Below the pieces are notes generated by a model, which saw nothing but the letters and a program-made list of their open reading frames with translations, had not been told where the DNA came from and ran no database searches. Below are positions 40,155 to 50,584 of a stretch of 64,000 bases of DNA, one piece after another; within the stretch, counting starts at the first letter, position 1, and each line of letters begins with the position of its first letter. Source of the DNA: Sulfitobacter sp. SK011. Its GTDB lineage: Bacteria; Pseudomonadota; Alphaproteobacteria; Rhodobacterales; Rhodobacteraceae. The stretch lies in NCBI RefSeq assembly GCF_003352065.1, contig NZ_CP025803.1:62001-126000 (forward strand), in the 5' to 3' direction. A program made the position numbers and the translations under genes.

Positions 40155-41672
40155 GTGCTTGAACTGTCAGATGTGATCGTGGTGCTGAGCGTATCTGTGC
40201 TGTCAGCGGCCTGCGCTGTTTGGTTTCTGCAACGCCCCAAGGCATCCCAAATGCGGCCCTTTGCAGAACCGGATGAGCCTATGTCGCTGCTTTTTGATGG
40301 CGGGGTTTTGCATCACGGAACAAATGCTGCGCTGGCTGAGCTTGCACTGCAACCGGGAGCCCATGGGTGGAATGATCTGCGCGATACCCTTGTCCCTCGG
40401 TTTCCGGGATTTTCCGATCTTCCGGGTGCCGGGGCGCATGGCCGTGTGACAATACACGCGTCTGATAACCGCACGCCCGATCGCCTGGAGGTTTCGTGGC
40501 GAGGACCACTTTGCTGGGTCACGCTCGCGAAGGGCAGACCGCAAAATGATAAAGCCAAAAATCAATCAGACACGAAAGAGTTGATCAACCTGCGCCGCGC
40601 CAGCGCATCCCTGCCAAATCCCGTCTGGCAAGAAGACTCGTCTGGCAAGGTCTTTTGGTACAACCCCGCCTATGCCGCTCTTTTCCAACTGGCGCATGGG
40701 GGCCCGGTTGACCCCGAAATACGGCTGTTCTCAGAAGGTGATCAGGATGCGCCCAAGCGCGTTTCGTTGCGCACCGAAGCTGAGGAACAACCTGACTGGT
40801 ACGAGCTGTCCGTGATCTGTGTGGACGGCGTGACCGTTTTTCATGCTACCTGCATCAATGCAGTGGTTTCAGCAGAAAATGCGCAACGAAACTTTGTGCA
40901 AACGCTCGCCAAAACATTCGCCCATCTATCCATCGGGCTGGCCATCTTTGACCGCAACGGCCAACTGGCGCTCTTTAATCCGGCCCTTGTTGATCTCACT
41001 GGTTTGCCCGCGCATTTTCTAAGCGCACGACCAACAATGCTGTCGTTCTTTGACCGGTTGCGCGAAAATCGCCGGATGCCTGAACCCAAGAATTATCTAA
41101 ACTGGCGGCAAGAGATTGCTGATGTCATCGCCGCAGCAACCGATGGCAGGTATCAAGAAACATGGTCCCTGGAAACCGGCCAGACCTATAGCGTCAAAGG
41201 GCGCCCCCACCCCGATGGCGCGACTGCTTTTTTGATCGAAGACATCAGCGCCGAAGTGACCCTGACCCGCAATTTTCGCGCTGAACTTGAGTTGGGCCAA
41301 TCTTTGCTGGACACGCTTGATGATGGTTTGGCTGTGTTTTCGGCAAGTGGGATACTTACCTTCAGCAACGCCGCATACAATACGTTGTGGCAACAAAAGC
41401 CTGACGTTGCTTTTGCTGATGTTACGATCCTTGACTGCATATCTGTTTGGCAAGCCGGATCAGAGAAAAACCCGCTTTGGCACAAGGTCGAAGACTATAT
41501 CGGTGCCTTTGGTGAGCGAGAAGAATGGAATATGCCGATCATCCTAAACGACGGTGGGCTTGTCACCTGCCAGCTTGTTCCGATTTCGTCGGGGGCGACA
41601 TTATTGCGTTTTCGGGTGCAATCAAAGATGCAGAAACACGCCCTTGATCTGGCTGAGAATTCTGCGGACTGA
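40155..41672 (+). CDS. Membrane-anchored PAS-domain protein without kinase domain; candidate DivL
   Basis: 505 residues. One N-terminal membrane helix (about 4-21, VIVVLSVSVLSAACAVWFL) is followed by at least three PAS-like regions at about 140-230, 255-370 and 385-490. The last two are of PAS_7 type (GLAIFDRNGQLALFNPALVDLTGLP and GLAVFSASGILTFSNAAYNTLW). The protein ends without a HisKA or HATPase domain. The GTG at 40155 has AAGGAAG six bases upstream. Sitting between regB and tsaE, and with a perfect CtrA box upstream, it fits the PAS protein described as DivL in Rhodobacter capsulatus, which controls CtrA phosphorylation. That identity is inference from architecture and context. Confidence 0.6.
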   Translation: MLELSDVIVVLSVSVLSAACAVWFLQRPKASQMRPFAEPDEPMSLLFDGGVLHHGTNAALAELALQPGAHGWNDLRDTLVPRFPGFSDLPGAGAHGRVTIHASDNRTPDRLEVSWRGPLCWVTLAKGRPQNDKAKNQSDTKELINLRRASASLPNPVWQEDSSGKVFWYNPAYAALFQLAHGGPVDPEIRLFSEGDQDAPKRVSLRTEAEEQPDWYELSVICVDGVTVFHATCINAVVSAENAQRNFVQTLAKTFAHLSIGLAIFDRNGQLALFNPALVDLTGLPAHFLSARPTMLSFFDRLRENRRMPEPKNYLNWRQEIADVIAAATDGRYQETWSLETGQTYSVKGRPHPDGATAFLIEDISAEVTLTRNFRAELELGQSLLDTLDDGLAVFSASGILTFSNAAYNTLWQQKPDVAFADVTILDCISVWQAGSEKNPLWHKVEDYIGAFGEREEWNMPIILNDGGLVTCQLVPISSGATLLRFRVQSKMQKHALDLAENSAD

Positions 41673-41729
41673 CGCCACTTTTTGCCTGTTTCGCCTTGCG
41701 AAGGGTGCCAGCGCCGCTAAGCATATGCC

Positions 41730-42197
41730 ATGCCCAAATGTACGCTAACCCTTTCCGATCCTGATGACACATCCCAACGGGCCGCAGAATTGGGGCGCTC
41801 TTTGGTTGCAGGGGACGTTGTCTTGCTAAGCGGCGACGTCGGAGCAGGAAAAACTCATTTCGCGCGATCGTTGATCCAGTCATTGCTCAAAGAACCTCAG
41901 GACATCCCATCACCGACTTTTACGCTGGTGCAAACCTATGACACCATCAGGGGCGAGGTTTGGCATGCTGATCTGTATCGCATCACGTCAGCCAATGAAG
42001 TGGAAGAGTTGGGGGTGGTCGATGCCTTTGACAGTGCGATCTGTCTGATTGAATGGCCAGACAGATTGGGTTCTTTGCTACCTGCCTCCGCGCTGACCAT
42101 TGAACTGGTCGCCGGATCAGACGAAAACGCGCGGACATTGACGGCGCATTGGCACGATGAAAAGTGGCCTGCCAAGCTGTCCGGTTGGCAATCATGA
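41730..42197 (+). CDS. tsaE: tRNA threonylcarbamoyladenosine biosynthesis ATPase
   Basis: 155-residue P-loop ATPase that cycles the TsaB-TsaD-TsaE complex in t6A formation. Walker A GDVGAGKT is at residues 35-42, with the family block PSPTFTLVQTY and HADLYR (Walker B-like region) following. Its partner tsaD is 11 kb upstream in this window. It overlaps amgK by ATGA. Confidence 0.95.
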   Translation: MPKCTLTLSDPDDTSQRAAELGRSLVAGDVVLLSGDVGAGKTHFARSLIQSLLKEPQDIPSPTFTLVQTYDTIRGEVWHADLYRITSANEVEELGVVDAFDSAICLIEWPDRLGSLLPASALTIELVAGSDENARTLTAHWHDEKWPAKLSGWQS

Positions 42198-43207
42198 GGT
42201 CACGTGCGACCCAAGCCAACGAATTCATCGCACGCTCTGGCTGGGGCCAGAGCCGCAGCACTTTGTTGGCCGGCGATGCCTCTAACCGCCGCTATGATCG
42301 CCTTACCTCACCCACGGGCGCAACGGTGATATTCATGGATGCCCCCCCGAACCGGGGCGAGGATGTGCGCCCATTCGTGCGCATCGCGGAATATCTTTTG
42401 GCAATCGGCCTGAGCGCACCAAAGATATTGAACAAGGACCCTGACGCGGGGTTTCTGTTGATCGAAGATTTGGGCGACGCCCTTTTTGCGCGCATGATGG
42501 CGGCAGACTCGAAACAAGAAAGCATGCTTTATCGTGCGGCAACGGATGTTTTGATCGATCTGCACAGAGCCGAGCCCCTGAGCCTGCCAATATGCGATGC
42601 TGGCTGGCTGACCGACATGACCGAACCTGCATTTGAATGGTATTCAGGCGGATCAACCGATCAAATCATGCAGCACTTTCGAGATGTTTTTCATCCACTG
42701 GCCGCCCGGTTGGACGTGGCCCAAAAGGTTGTCATCCTTCGCGACTACCATGCAGAAAACCTGCTGTGGCTGCCTGAGCGTGAGGGTGCGGCGAACGTTG
42801 GATTGCTGGACTTTCAGGATGCATTACTTGGCCATCCCGCATACGATATGGTGTCAATCCTGCAAGACGCACGGCGGGATGTAGCGCCGGAGATTGAGGC
42901 TGAAATGATCGGACATTATCTGAATAATACAGGTGCAGATGAAGCTGAGTTTCGAGCGGCCTATGCGCTGCTTGGGGTGCAGCGCAATCTGCGTATCTTG
43001 GGCATATTTGCGCGGCTTTGCCTGCGCGACGGCAAGCCGCATTATGTCGATCTGATCCCGCGGGTCTGGGGTTACATTGTGCGCAACCTGACACATCCTG
43101 AACTTGCGCCATTGGCCGCATTTATTGAAACCGCCCTGCCCTATCCAACCCAAGATCATCTGGAGCATCTGAAAAGCCAATGCGCGACCATCCCAACGCC
43201 ATCATGA
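42194..43207 (+). CDS. amgK: N-acetylmuramate/N-acetylglucosamine kinase AmgK
   Basis: 337 residues of the aminoglycoside-phosphotransferase fold. The catalytic loop is LRDYHAENLLWL near residue 190 and the metal-binding Asp is in LLDFQDALLGHPAYDM. With the next gene (murU) it forms the anomeric peptidoglycan-recycling branch: AmgK phosphorylates MurNAc at C1, and MurU makes UDP-MurNAc, bypassing de novo synthesis. The start overlaps the tsaE stop; an upstream in-frame ATG is inside tsaE and not conserved. The gene pair is what makes the assignment specific; the kinase fold alone would not. Confidence 0.88.
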   Translation: MRSRATQANEFIARSGWGQSRSTLLAGDASNRRYDRLTSPTGATVIFMDAPPNRGEDVRPFVRIAEYLLAIGLSAPKILNKDPDAGFLLIEDLGDALFARMMAADSKQESMLYRAATDVLIDLHRAEPLSLPICDAGWLTDMTEPAFEWYSGGSTDQIMQHFRDVFHPLAARLDVAQKVVILRDYHAENLLWLPEREGAANVGLLDFQDALLGHPAYDMVSILQDARRDVAPEIEAEMIGHYLNNTGADEAEFRAAYALLGVQRNLRILGIFARLCLRDGKPHYVDLIPRVWGYIVRNLTHPELAPLAAFIETALPYPTQDHLEHLKSQCATIPTPS

Positions 43208-43872
43208 TGTTTGCTGCGGGCTTTGGCACGCGGATGAAGCACCTGACAAAAGACCAGCCAAAACCGATGATCCCGGTGGCCGGAAAGCCGCTGATTGACC
43301 ATGCATTGGCATTGGCTCGTGCGGCGAACTGCGATCCTATTGTGGCGAACCTTCATTACAAACCTGACCTTCTGAACCAGCACCTGCAAAGCCAAGGTAT
43401 TGTCACGGTTCTGGAACAGCCAGATATCCTCGAAACGGGGGGCGGGCTGCGCAATGCGCTGCCCAGGCTCGGCGATGGTCCGGTCTATACCATAAACACC
43501 GATGCGATCTGGGCAGGGCCAAACCCTTTGTTGGAACTGGCGGCCGCTTGGAAACCGGATGAGATGGACGCACTGTTGATGTGTGTCCCGCCGACCCATG
43601 CCGTCGGGTATGAAGGCAAAGGTGATTTCTCAATCGCGGAAAACGGCAAACTGAAACGGGGGACCGATGTGATTTATGTCGGCGTCCAGATCATCAAGAC
43701 TGACCGCCTTGACCAGATGAAAGAAGGCGCGTTTTCGCTGAACCTGCTTTGGGATGACATGCTAAAAAACGAGCGGCTCTACGGCCTGCGCTATGAGGGG
43801 AAGTGGTGCGATGTTGGTCATCCAGCAGGGATAGCCCTTGCTGAGACGTTGCTGGCAGATGCCGATGTTTGA
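43180..43872 (+). CDS. murU: N-acetylmuramate alpha-1-phosphate uridylyltransferase MurU
   Basis: 230-residue nucleotidyltransferase. The N-terminal signature is AAGFGTRMKHLTKDQPKPMIPVAGKPLIDH, and the metal-binding Asp is in YTINTDAIW. Length and lack of an acyltransferase domain fit MurU. It overlaps amgK by 28 bp and addB by 8 bp, so the tsaE-amgK-murU-addB-addA string is read through with little or no spacing. Confidence 0.88.
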   Translation: MRDHPNAIMMFAAGFGTRMKHLTKDQPKPMIPVAGKPLIDHALALARAANCDPIVANLHYKPDLLNQHLQSQGIVTVLEQPDILETGGGLRNALPRLGDGPVYTINTDAIWAGPNPLLELAAAWKPDEMDALLMCVPPTHAVGYEGKGDFSIAENGKLKRGTDVIYVGVQIIKTDRLDQMKEGAFSLNLLWDDMLKNERLYGLRYEGKWCDVGHPAGIALAETLLADADV

Positions 43873-46822
43873 CCAAAGTGACATGCCGCGCGTCTTTGGG
43901 TTGGCACCGGGCGTCGATTTTCCAGCGGCTCTGGTTCAGGGGCTGCGGACACGACTTGAGGGTCAGCCACCCGATGCGATGGCCCGTGTTGATTTGATTG
44001 TGAACACCAATCGAATGGCCCGTCGTCTGCGGGATATCTTTGATGACGGAGCGCCGGGATTTCTGCCGCGCGTTCGGCTGGTGACGGATCTTGATACGCT
44101 GGTGCCGGGGATCACATTGCCACCTGCGACATCATCGCTTCGCCGGCGGTTGGAGCTGGTCCAACTGGTGTCGAAATTGATCACCGCGGACCCCACGCTT
44201 GCGCCGCGATCGTCGCTTTATGCATTGTCTGATAGTCTGGCGAACCTAATCGACGAAATGCAGGGTGAAGGGGTTGCCGCATCCGCTGTCGCTGAATTGG
44301 ATGTCAGCGATCAGTCGGGTCATTGGGAACGGGCGCAACGATTTCTGACCATCGCGCAAAACTATCTCGATCAAACAGAAGGCCAGCCAGATAAAGAAGC
44401 GCGGCAAAGGCAACTGGTCAGCCGCATCATTGCGCATTGGGAGGTGAAACCACCAACCAACCCGGTGATCCTGGCAGGTTCTACCGGGTCGCGGGGAACG
44501 ACGTCGATGTTGATGCAGGCGGTGGCGAAGCTTCCGCAAGGGGCGATCATTCTGCCGGGTTTTGATTTTGACCTGCCCACCAAGGTCTGGGCGGCGCTGG
44601 ATCAGGAATTGTTATCCGAGGACCACCCCCAATATCGCTTTGGACATATCATGCGGGCCCTTGATCTGCCCCGTGCTGGGATTGAGGAATGGACACCGAC
44701 AAAGCCGCCATCGCCTGACCGCAACGCCTTGATTTCCCTGTCATTGCGCCCTGCTCCGGTGACACACGCATGGCTGACCGAGGGCCCAAAGCTGGAGGGG
44801 CTGGAGACAGCAACCGCCAATCTGACCTTGGTCGAGGCACCAACCCCGCGCATTGAGGCGCTCGCCATTGCCCTGCGTTTGCGCAAGGCGGTTGAAGACG
44901 GCAAGACCGCAGCCCTGATTACACCGGATCGGATGTTGACGCGGCAAGTAACCTCGGCCTTGGATCAGTGGGATATCCTACCTGACGACAGCGCAGGCAC
45001 ACCGCTTCAGCTTTCTCCGCCCGGGCGTTTCTTGCGCCATGTTGCAGCTCTGTTTGTCAGACGGCTGGATGCCGAGGCGCTGTTGACGCTTCTGAAACAT
45101 CCGCTGACCCACAGCGATGCCAGCCGCAATGAACATCAACTCAACACCCAACGGCTTGAGATGCAGATCAGGCGGGATGGGTTGCCTTATGTCGACGCCG
45201 AAGGCTTGTCCCGGATCGCTGCGAAAGCGGCAGACAAACAATCAGACCCTGCTGATTTTCTGGCCTGGGCGGATTGGGTTGCGGAAACCTTTACCGGCCA
45301 TGATGGCCGGGGTGACAAAAAGCTAACAGAATGGGTTGCTGATCATTTGAAGCTTGCCAATGCGGTTGCAGCAGGTCGATCAAAAACCGCGGATCACGAA
45401 TTGTGGAATCTCAAGGCCGGGGAAAAGGCGCAAGAAGTCATGGCTGACCTCGCAGCGCAGGCCGAGCATGGCGGGGAAATGGCCGCATCTGATTACGCTG
45501 ACATTGTTGGGGCATTGCTTGCGACAGGTGAAGTGCGCGACCGCGATGCACCGCATCCCGACATCATGATCTGGGGTACATTGGAAGCGCGCGTTCAGGG
45601 TGCTGATTTGGTGATTATGGGTGGTTTGAATGATGGCACCTGGCCTGAAGCACCACCCCCAGACCCGTGGCTTAACCGGCAGATGCGGCTCAAGGTGGGG
45701 CTGCTTTTACCTGAGCGGCGCATTGGCCTTTCTGCGCATGATTATCAACAGGCGATTGCCGCGCCAGAAGTGTGGTTGACCCGCGCCATCCGGTCGGATG
45801 AAGCGGAAACAGTGCCGTCCAGATGGCTGAACCGGTTGGGCAACCTGTTGAATGGCCTGCCGAAAAACGGTGGCCCCGACGCATGGGAGTCGATGCAGAC
45901 CCGCGGTTCTAAATGGCTGGACCAAGTGCGCGCCCTCGAAGCGATCCAAAGGACGCCTGCCGCCATTCGACCGTCACCGCGACCGCCAAGGTCCGCACGC
46001 CCGCATGGGCTTTCGGTGACTGAAATCAAACGCCTGATCCGTGACCCCTATGCGATCTATGCGAAACACACTTTGCGATTGCGGACTGTCAATCCATTGG
46101 TGCAATCGCCCGACGCGCCGGTGCGCGGCATCATCCTGCACATGGTGATGGAACGTTTTGTGAAATCGATTTCTGCGGACCCTGCCCGCTTGACCAAAGA
46201 GCACCTCATGGAAATAGCTGCCGAGGTGCTGTTGGTTGAGGCACCCTGGCCCGCCGCGCGGCTGATGTGGATGGCGCGAATCGAACGCGTTGCGGATTGG
46301 TTCATCGAAAATGAAAAGCGGCGACAAGGCTATTCCAGCCCGGTCGCGTTTGAGAAAGGCGCGCGTGGAAGCCATGTGTTTGCTGATCTGGGGTTCACGC
46401 TGACCGGATATGCCGACAGGATTGATGTAACCGATGATGGCGATGCTTTGATCTATGACTATAAAACTGGCACACCTCCGTCGAAGAAAGAACAGCGGTT
46501 TTTCGATAAGCAATTGCTGATCGAGGCGGCGATGGTCGAAGAGGGTGGGTTCAAAGAGGTCGGTGCCGTTTCGGTGGCCCATGCTGCTTTCATCGGGTTG
46601 GGTGCAAAACCCGTCGAAATTGCCGCGCCGCTGGAAGAAGAACCGCCCGTTGAAGTGCTGCGTGGGTTGCACGAATTGATATCAAAATACCTTGATGAAA
46701 CCCAAGGCTTCACTGCGCGACGGCTCGTCAAAACCGAAGAGGCTGCAGGCGACTATGACCAGCTTGCGCGCTTTGGCGAATGGGACGGTACGACAGATCC
46801 GACGCCAGAGGATCTGACATGA
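43865..46822 (+). CDS. addB: Double-strand break repair protein AddB
   Basis: About 985 residues. Together with AddA it makes the helicase-nuclease that resects double-strand breaks for RecA loading. It is of the alphaproteobacterial AddB type. The C-terminal PD-(D/E)xK nuclease has GYADRIDVTDDGDALIYDYKTG near residue 870. GGLNDGTWPEAPPPDPWLNRQMR is the conserved helicase-like block. Start choice is uncertain among closely spaced ATGs at 43859, 43865 and 43883; I use 43865, overlapping murU by 8 bp. It overlaps addA by ATGA. Confidence 0.92.
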   Translation: MFDQSDMPRVFGLAPGVDFPAALVQGLRTRLEGQPPDAMARVDLIVNTNRMARRLRDIFDDGAPGFLPRVRLVTDLDTLVPGITLPPATSSLRRRLELVQLVSKLITADPTLAPRSSLYALSDSLANLIDEMQGEGVAASAVAELDVSDQSGHWERAQRFLTIAQNYLDQTEGQPDKEARQRQLVSRIIAHWEVKPPTNPVILAGSTGSRGTTSMLMQAVAKLPQGAIILPGFDFDLPTKVWAALDQELLSEDHPQYRFGHIMRALDLPRAGIEEWTPTKPPSPDRNALISLSLRPAPVTHAWLTEGPKLEGLETATANLTLVEAPTPRIEALAIALRLRKAVEDGKTAALITPDRMLTRQVTSALDQWDILPDDSAGTPLQLSPPGRFLRHVAALFVRRLDAEALLTLLKHPLTHSDASRNEHQLNTQRLEMQIRRDGLPYVDAEGLSRIAAKAADKQSDPADFLAWADWVAETFTGHDGRGDKKLTEWVADHLKLANAVAAGRSKTADHELWNLKAGEKAQEVMADLAAQAEHGGEMAASDYADIVGALLATGEVRDRDAPHPDIMIWGTLEARVQGADLVIMGGLNDGTWPEAPPPDPWLNRQMRLKVGLLLPERRIGLSAHDYQQAIAAPEVWLTRAIRSDEAETVPSRWLNRLGNLLNGLPKNGGPDAWESMQTRGSKWLDQVRALEAIQRTPAAIRPSPRPPRSARPHGLSVTEIKRLIRDPYAIYAKHTLRLRTVNPLVQSPDAPVRGIILHMVMERFVKSISADPARLTKEHLMEIAAEVLLVEAPWPAARLMWMARIERVADWFIENEKRRQGYSSPVAFEKGARGSHVFADLGFTLTGYADRIDVTDDGDALIYDYKTGTPPSKKEQRFFDKQLLIEAAMVEEGGFKEVGAVSVAHAAFIGLGAKPVEIAAPLEEEPPVEVLRGLHELISKYLDETQGFTARRLVKTEEAAGDYDQLARFGEWDGTTDPTPEDLT

Positions 46823-49800
46823 CCGCGCGTTTTGATGATGCCACCCGCGCACAGATTGATGCCGCGCGTCCTGATGCGTCAACCTGGCTGACGGCAAATG
46901 CAGGGTCGGGCAAAACGCGGGTTCTGACGGATCGGGTTGCGCGGCTGTTGCTGGACAAGGTCGAGCCGCAGCAAATCTTGTGCCTGACCTATACCAAGGC
47001 CGCCGCGTCAGAGATGCAAAACCGGTTGTTCAAGCGATTGGGCGAATGGGCGATGCTTGATGACGAGGCGCTGCGGATATCGTTGGCCGATCTTGGGATT
47101 ACTGACATCCTTGCGCCAGACAGGCTTCGCGATGCACGCACCCTTTTTGCGCGCGCAATCGAGACACCGGGCGGGTTGAAAATTCAGACGATCCACTCTT
47201 TTTGTGCATCTCTCCTGCGCCGCTTTCCACTTGAAGCCGGGGTTAATCCGCAATTTTCCGAGATTGAGGATCGTGCCGCTGACCTGCTGCGCGCCGAAAT
47301 CGTCGATAGTATGGCTGAGGGCAGTCAGTCGCAGCTGATCGCTGATGTCGCACGGCATTACATTGGCGAGGATTTTTCCAAACTGACCCGGAGCATCGTG
47401 ACCCAAAGGGACGCTTTTCTTCAACCACTCACCGTACCTGATACTCTGGCGCTATTTGATCAGCCACCGGATCTGACTTGGGAGAAAATCGAAGCGGCGG
47501 TCTTTGACGGCAATGAACAGGACCTGATCACACAGATGATCCCGCATTTGCTTGCGAAAGGCGGCAATGACCTTAGGGCCGGGGAAACACTTGGTGCCGT
47601 GTCAAAATTCGATATGTCTGCGCTGCCCACTTTAGAGAAAGTGTTTTTGACCGGTAGTGGTGCAAACGCGCCTTTTACTGCGAAAATCGGCAGCTTTCCG
47701 ACCAAACCGACACAGGGCGTCATTGCGTATCTGATGGCCGATCTTGACGCGCTTATGCAACGCGTCGAAGACGCCCGCGAGGCACGACTTGCGCTATTGG
47801 CGGCCGAAAAATCTGCCGTTCTGCACCGGTTCGCCCATGCGTTTTTGATACACTACGAAGCGCAGAAACAACTGCGCGGATGGTTGGATTTTGATGATTT
47901 GATCCTCAAGACCCGTGCGCTTTTGACCGACAAGGCCGTTGCGGCGTGGGTTCTTTACCGCATCGACGGTGGTATTGATCACATTCTTGTTGATGAGGCT
48001 CAGGATACGTCCCCACGCCAATGGGATGTTGTCGAAAAGCTGACGGATGAGTTTTACCGAGGTGCAGGCGCACGCGAAGATGTTCAGCGGACGCTGTTTG
48101 TCGTTGGGGACAAAAAACAATCCATCTATTCGTTCCAAGGTGCCGATCCGCGTGAATTTGACCGCAAGAGCGCCATTTTCGAACGCACAATCACAGATGC
48201 CGGGCAGATGTTTCAGCACCGCAGTCTTGATTATTCCTTTCGATCTTCCAGCGCGATCTTACGGATGGTGGATACGGCGCTGGATTCTCGGGTTCAGCCG
48301 GGATTTGACAAAGAGACCCTGCACAAACCCTTCAAATCTGATTTGCCGGGGCGTGTCGATCTATGGCCTTTGGTTGAAAGATCTGCGACTGACGATGATC
48401 ATGTTTGGACGGACCCCGTTGATCGACGCAGTGCACAGCATCACACGGTAATTCTGGCCGAACAGATCGCCGCAAAGATCAAGGAGTTGACCATCGGAGA
48501 ACATTTCATCCCCGATGACAGACAGGCCAATGGAGCCCTTTACAAACGCCGAATCCAGCCTGGCGATTTTCTGATACTGGTGCAACGTCGGTCCCCGTTG
48601 TTTTCCGAAATTATCCGCGCGTGTAAGGCAGCCGACCTGCCAATTGCTGGCGCAGACCGGCTTAAGGTGGGTGCGGAACTGGCTGTCAAAGACCTGGCCG
48701 CCCTATTGTCATTTCTGACCACCCCGGACGACGACCTCGCCTTGGCGACCGCGCTCAAATCGCCCTTGTTCGGATGGGGCGAGCAAAGCCTTTTCGACCT
48801 CACACACCGCAGAACCGAGGAGCGTGTTTGGCAATCTTTGCGAAAGCGGGTTGAGGAGTTCCCTGAAACGATTGCCGTGCTGCGCGACTTGCGTGCACAG
48901 GTCGATTTTCTGCGGCCCTACGATTTGATCGAACGGATTCTTACCCGACATGATGGGCGCGCCAAACTATTGGCGCGGTTGGGGCCAGAGGCAGAGGATG
49001 GCATAAACGCAATGCTGACGCAGGCGTTGGCCTATGAGCGCAATAATGTACCCAGCCTGACCGAGTTTCTGGAATGGATGCAGACCGACGATCTTGAGAT
49101 CAAGCGCCAGATCGACGCGTCATCTAACCAGATCAGGGTGATGACAGTTCATGGCGCAAAAGGGCTTGAAGCGCCGATTGTGATTCTGCCGGATACGGGC
49201 AGACGGGACATCACGATCAAAGATGAGATCATCAAGATGGAGGGCGTTCCGGTCTGGAAAGTTAGCATCGACGAAATGCCCAGCGCCATGAGGCACAGCG
49301 TCGAGGGTATGAAATCCTCACAATTTGAGGAACGGTTGCGGCTGCTCTATGTCGCGATGACCCGCGCCGAAAAATGGCTGATTGTTGCGGCGGCGGGCGA
49401 CCTGTCAAAAGACAGTAATTCCTGGTATCAAATCACGCAGGCGGCAATGAGCCACGTGAACGGCGTACCCGTAGGAACAGAGGGCGCTGTCAGGTTTGAA
49501 GAAGGCGATTGGGACGGATTGCCAGTTGGCGGAACACCGCAGAGTACCGCAGATCAGCCTGTGTTAGAGCCTGTTTTCCTTCAACCAGCCCCGATGATCG
49601 TCGAAATGCCAAAGACATTATCGCCCTCTGAATTAGGGGGTGCCAAGGCGCTACCGGGGGAGGATGGCGCAGATCAGGAAACGGCAAAATCTTACGGATC
49701 CCTGGTACATCTGCTGCTCGAACATGCACATGACCCGATTGGGCATGGCGGCGCTGGTGTTGACCCGGGCGTTTTGGCAAATGCTCAACGTGAGGCTAGT

Positions 49801-50175
49801 GCCGTGTTAAAGGCACCCAATCTTTCGCACATCTTTGGCTCCGACACTCTGGCCGAAGTCGCTGTCACAGGAACAATTGGTACCCTTCGTGTTCACGGCA
49901 CAATTGACCGCCTGCTTGTTTCAGAAAACACCATCCTTGCCGTCGATTTCAAAACCAACCGGGTTGTCCCCCAAAGTCCGGAAGCATGTCCCGAAGGGCT
50001 TCTCCGGCAAATGGGGGCCTATGCGCATGTCCTGGCTCAGATTTATCCAAAGCATGAAATCCGAACCGCTATTCTGTGGACCACCTGTCAGGAGCTGATG
50101 GTATTGCCCCACAATATTGTGACATCGGCGCTTGAACGCTCGCCATATCTTGACGACGCGGGCGTGGGTTCTTAG
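46819..50175 (+). CDS. addA: Double-strand break repair helicase-nuclease AddA
   Basis: 1118-residue UvrD-like superfamily I helicase with a C-terminal nuclease. Walker A ANAGSGKT is at 26-33, then [11 protein letters not shown], Walker [16 protein letters not shown] near residue 390, [17 protein letters not shown] motif V ([13 protein letters not shown]), and [10 protein letters not shown] motif VI. The nuclease signature is [10 protein letters not shown] near residue 1040. Start overlaps the addB stop. Length and motif order are typical of alphaproteobacterial AddA. Confidence 0.95.
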   Translation: MTARFDDATRAQIDAARPDASTWLTANAGSGKTRVLTDRVARLLLDKVEPQQILCLTYTKAAASEMQNRLFKRLGEWAMLDDEALRISLADLGITDILAPDRLRDARTLFARAIETPGGLKIQTIHSFCASLLRRFPLEAGVNPQFSEIEDRAADLLRAEIVDSMAEGSQSQLIADVARHYIGEDFSKLTRSIVTQRDAFLQPLTVPDTLALFDQPPDLTWEKIEAAVFDGNEQDLITQMIPHLLAKGGNDLRAGETLGAVSKFDMSALPTLEKVFLTGSGANAPFTAKIGSFPTKPTQGVIAYLMADLDALMQRVEDAREARLALLAAEKSAVLHRFAHAFLIHYEAQKQLRGWLDFDDLILKTRALLTDKAVAAWVLYRIDGGIDHILVDEAQDTSPRQWDVVEKLTDEFYRGAGAREDVQRTLFVVGDKKQSIYSFQGADPREFDRKSAIFERTITDAGQMFQHRSLDYSFRSSSAILRMVDTALDSRVQPGFDKETLHKPFKSDLPGRVDLWPLVERSATDDDHVWTDPVDRRSAQHHTVILAEQIAAKIKELTIGEHFIPDDRQANGALYKRRIQPGDFLILVQRRSPLFSEIIRACKAADLPIAGADRLKVGAELAVKDLAALLSFLTTPDDDLALATALKSPLFGWGEQSLFDLTHRRTEERVWQSLRKRVEEFPETIAVLRDLRAQVDFLRPYDLIERILTRHDGRAKLLARLGPEAEDGINAMLTQALAYERNNVPSLTEFLEWMQTDDLEIKRQIDASSNQIRVMTVHGAKGLEAPIVILPDTGRRDITIKDEIIKMEGVPVWKVSIDEMPSAMRHSVEGMKSSQFEERLRLLYVAMTRAEKWLIVAAAGDLSKDSNSWYQITQAAMSHVNGVPVGTEGAVRFEEGDWDGLPVGGTPQSTADQPVLEPVFLQPAPMIVEMPKTLSPSELGGAKALPGEDGADQETAKSYGSLVHLLLEHAHDPIGHGGAGVDPGVLANAQREASAVLKAPNLSHIFGSDTLAEVAVTGTIGTLRVHGTIDRLLVSENTILAVDFKTNRVVPQSPEACPEGLLRQMGAYAHVLAQIYPKHEIRTAILWTTCQELMVLPHNIVTSALERSPYLDDAGVGS

Positions 50176-50215
50176 GTTCATTTCTCAACGCACTTCATCC
50201 TGTCAGGAGAACATC

Positions 50216-50536
50216 ATGGCCACCGTCGCAGTCACCGACGATACATTCGACGCCGAAGTCAAAAATTCCGATATCCCCGTTGTGGTGGATTTCTGGGCCG
50301 AATGGTGCGGCCCGTGCAAGCAAATTGGCCCCGCACTGGAAGAATTGTCCACGGAAATGGACGGCAAGGTAAAAATTGTCAAAGTGAACGTGGATGAGAA
50401 CCCGAATTCCCCCGCGCAAATGGGCGTGCGCGGCATTCCGGCGCTTTTCATCTTCAAAAATGGTGAAGTTGTATCAAACATGGCCGGCGCCCGTCCAAAG
50501 GCAGCTTTGCAAAGCTGGATCGAAGACTCAGTCTAA
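50216..50536 (+). CDS. trxA: Thioredoxin
   Basis: 106-residue thioredoxin with the redox site W30-C31-G-P-C34 in [14 protein letters not shown] and the cis-proline in [14 protein letters not shown]. General cytoplasmic disulfide reductant. The ATG at 50216 has AGGAG upstream; an in-frame upstream extension lies within addA. A 40-bp gap from addA suggests it may also have its own promoter. Confidence 0.97.
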   Translation: MATVAVTDDTFDAEVKNSDIPVVVDFWAEWCGPCKQIGPALEELSTEMDGKVKIVKVNVDENPNSPAQMGVRGIPALFIFKNGEVVSNMAGARPKAALQSWIEDSV

Positions 50537-50558
50537 CATTTGACGGCATGGGAATTGT

Positions 50559-50584
50559 AAGGGGCGTCCAATTTGGGCGCCCTT
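50559..50584. terminator. Hairpin between trxA and the KpsC/S-like gene
   Basis: An 8-bp stem GGGCGTCC / GGGCGCCC (one G:T pair) with loop AATTT, flanked by AAG / CTT that extends the pairing. It lies 22 bp past the trxA stop and overlaps the end of the convergent gene. No long T-run follows on either strand, so termination strength is doubtful. Confidence 0.5.
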
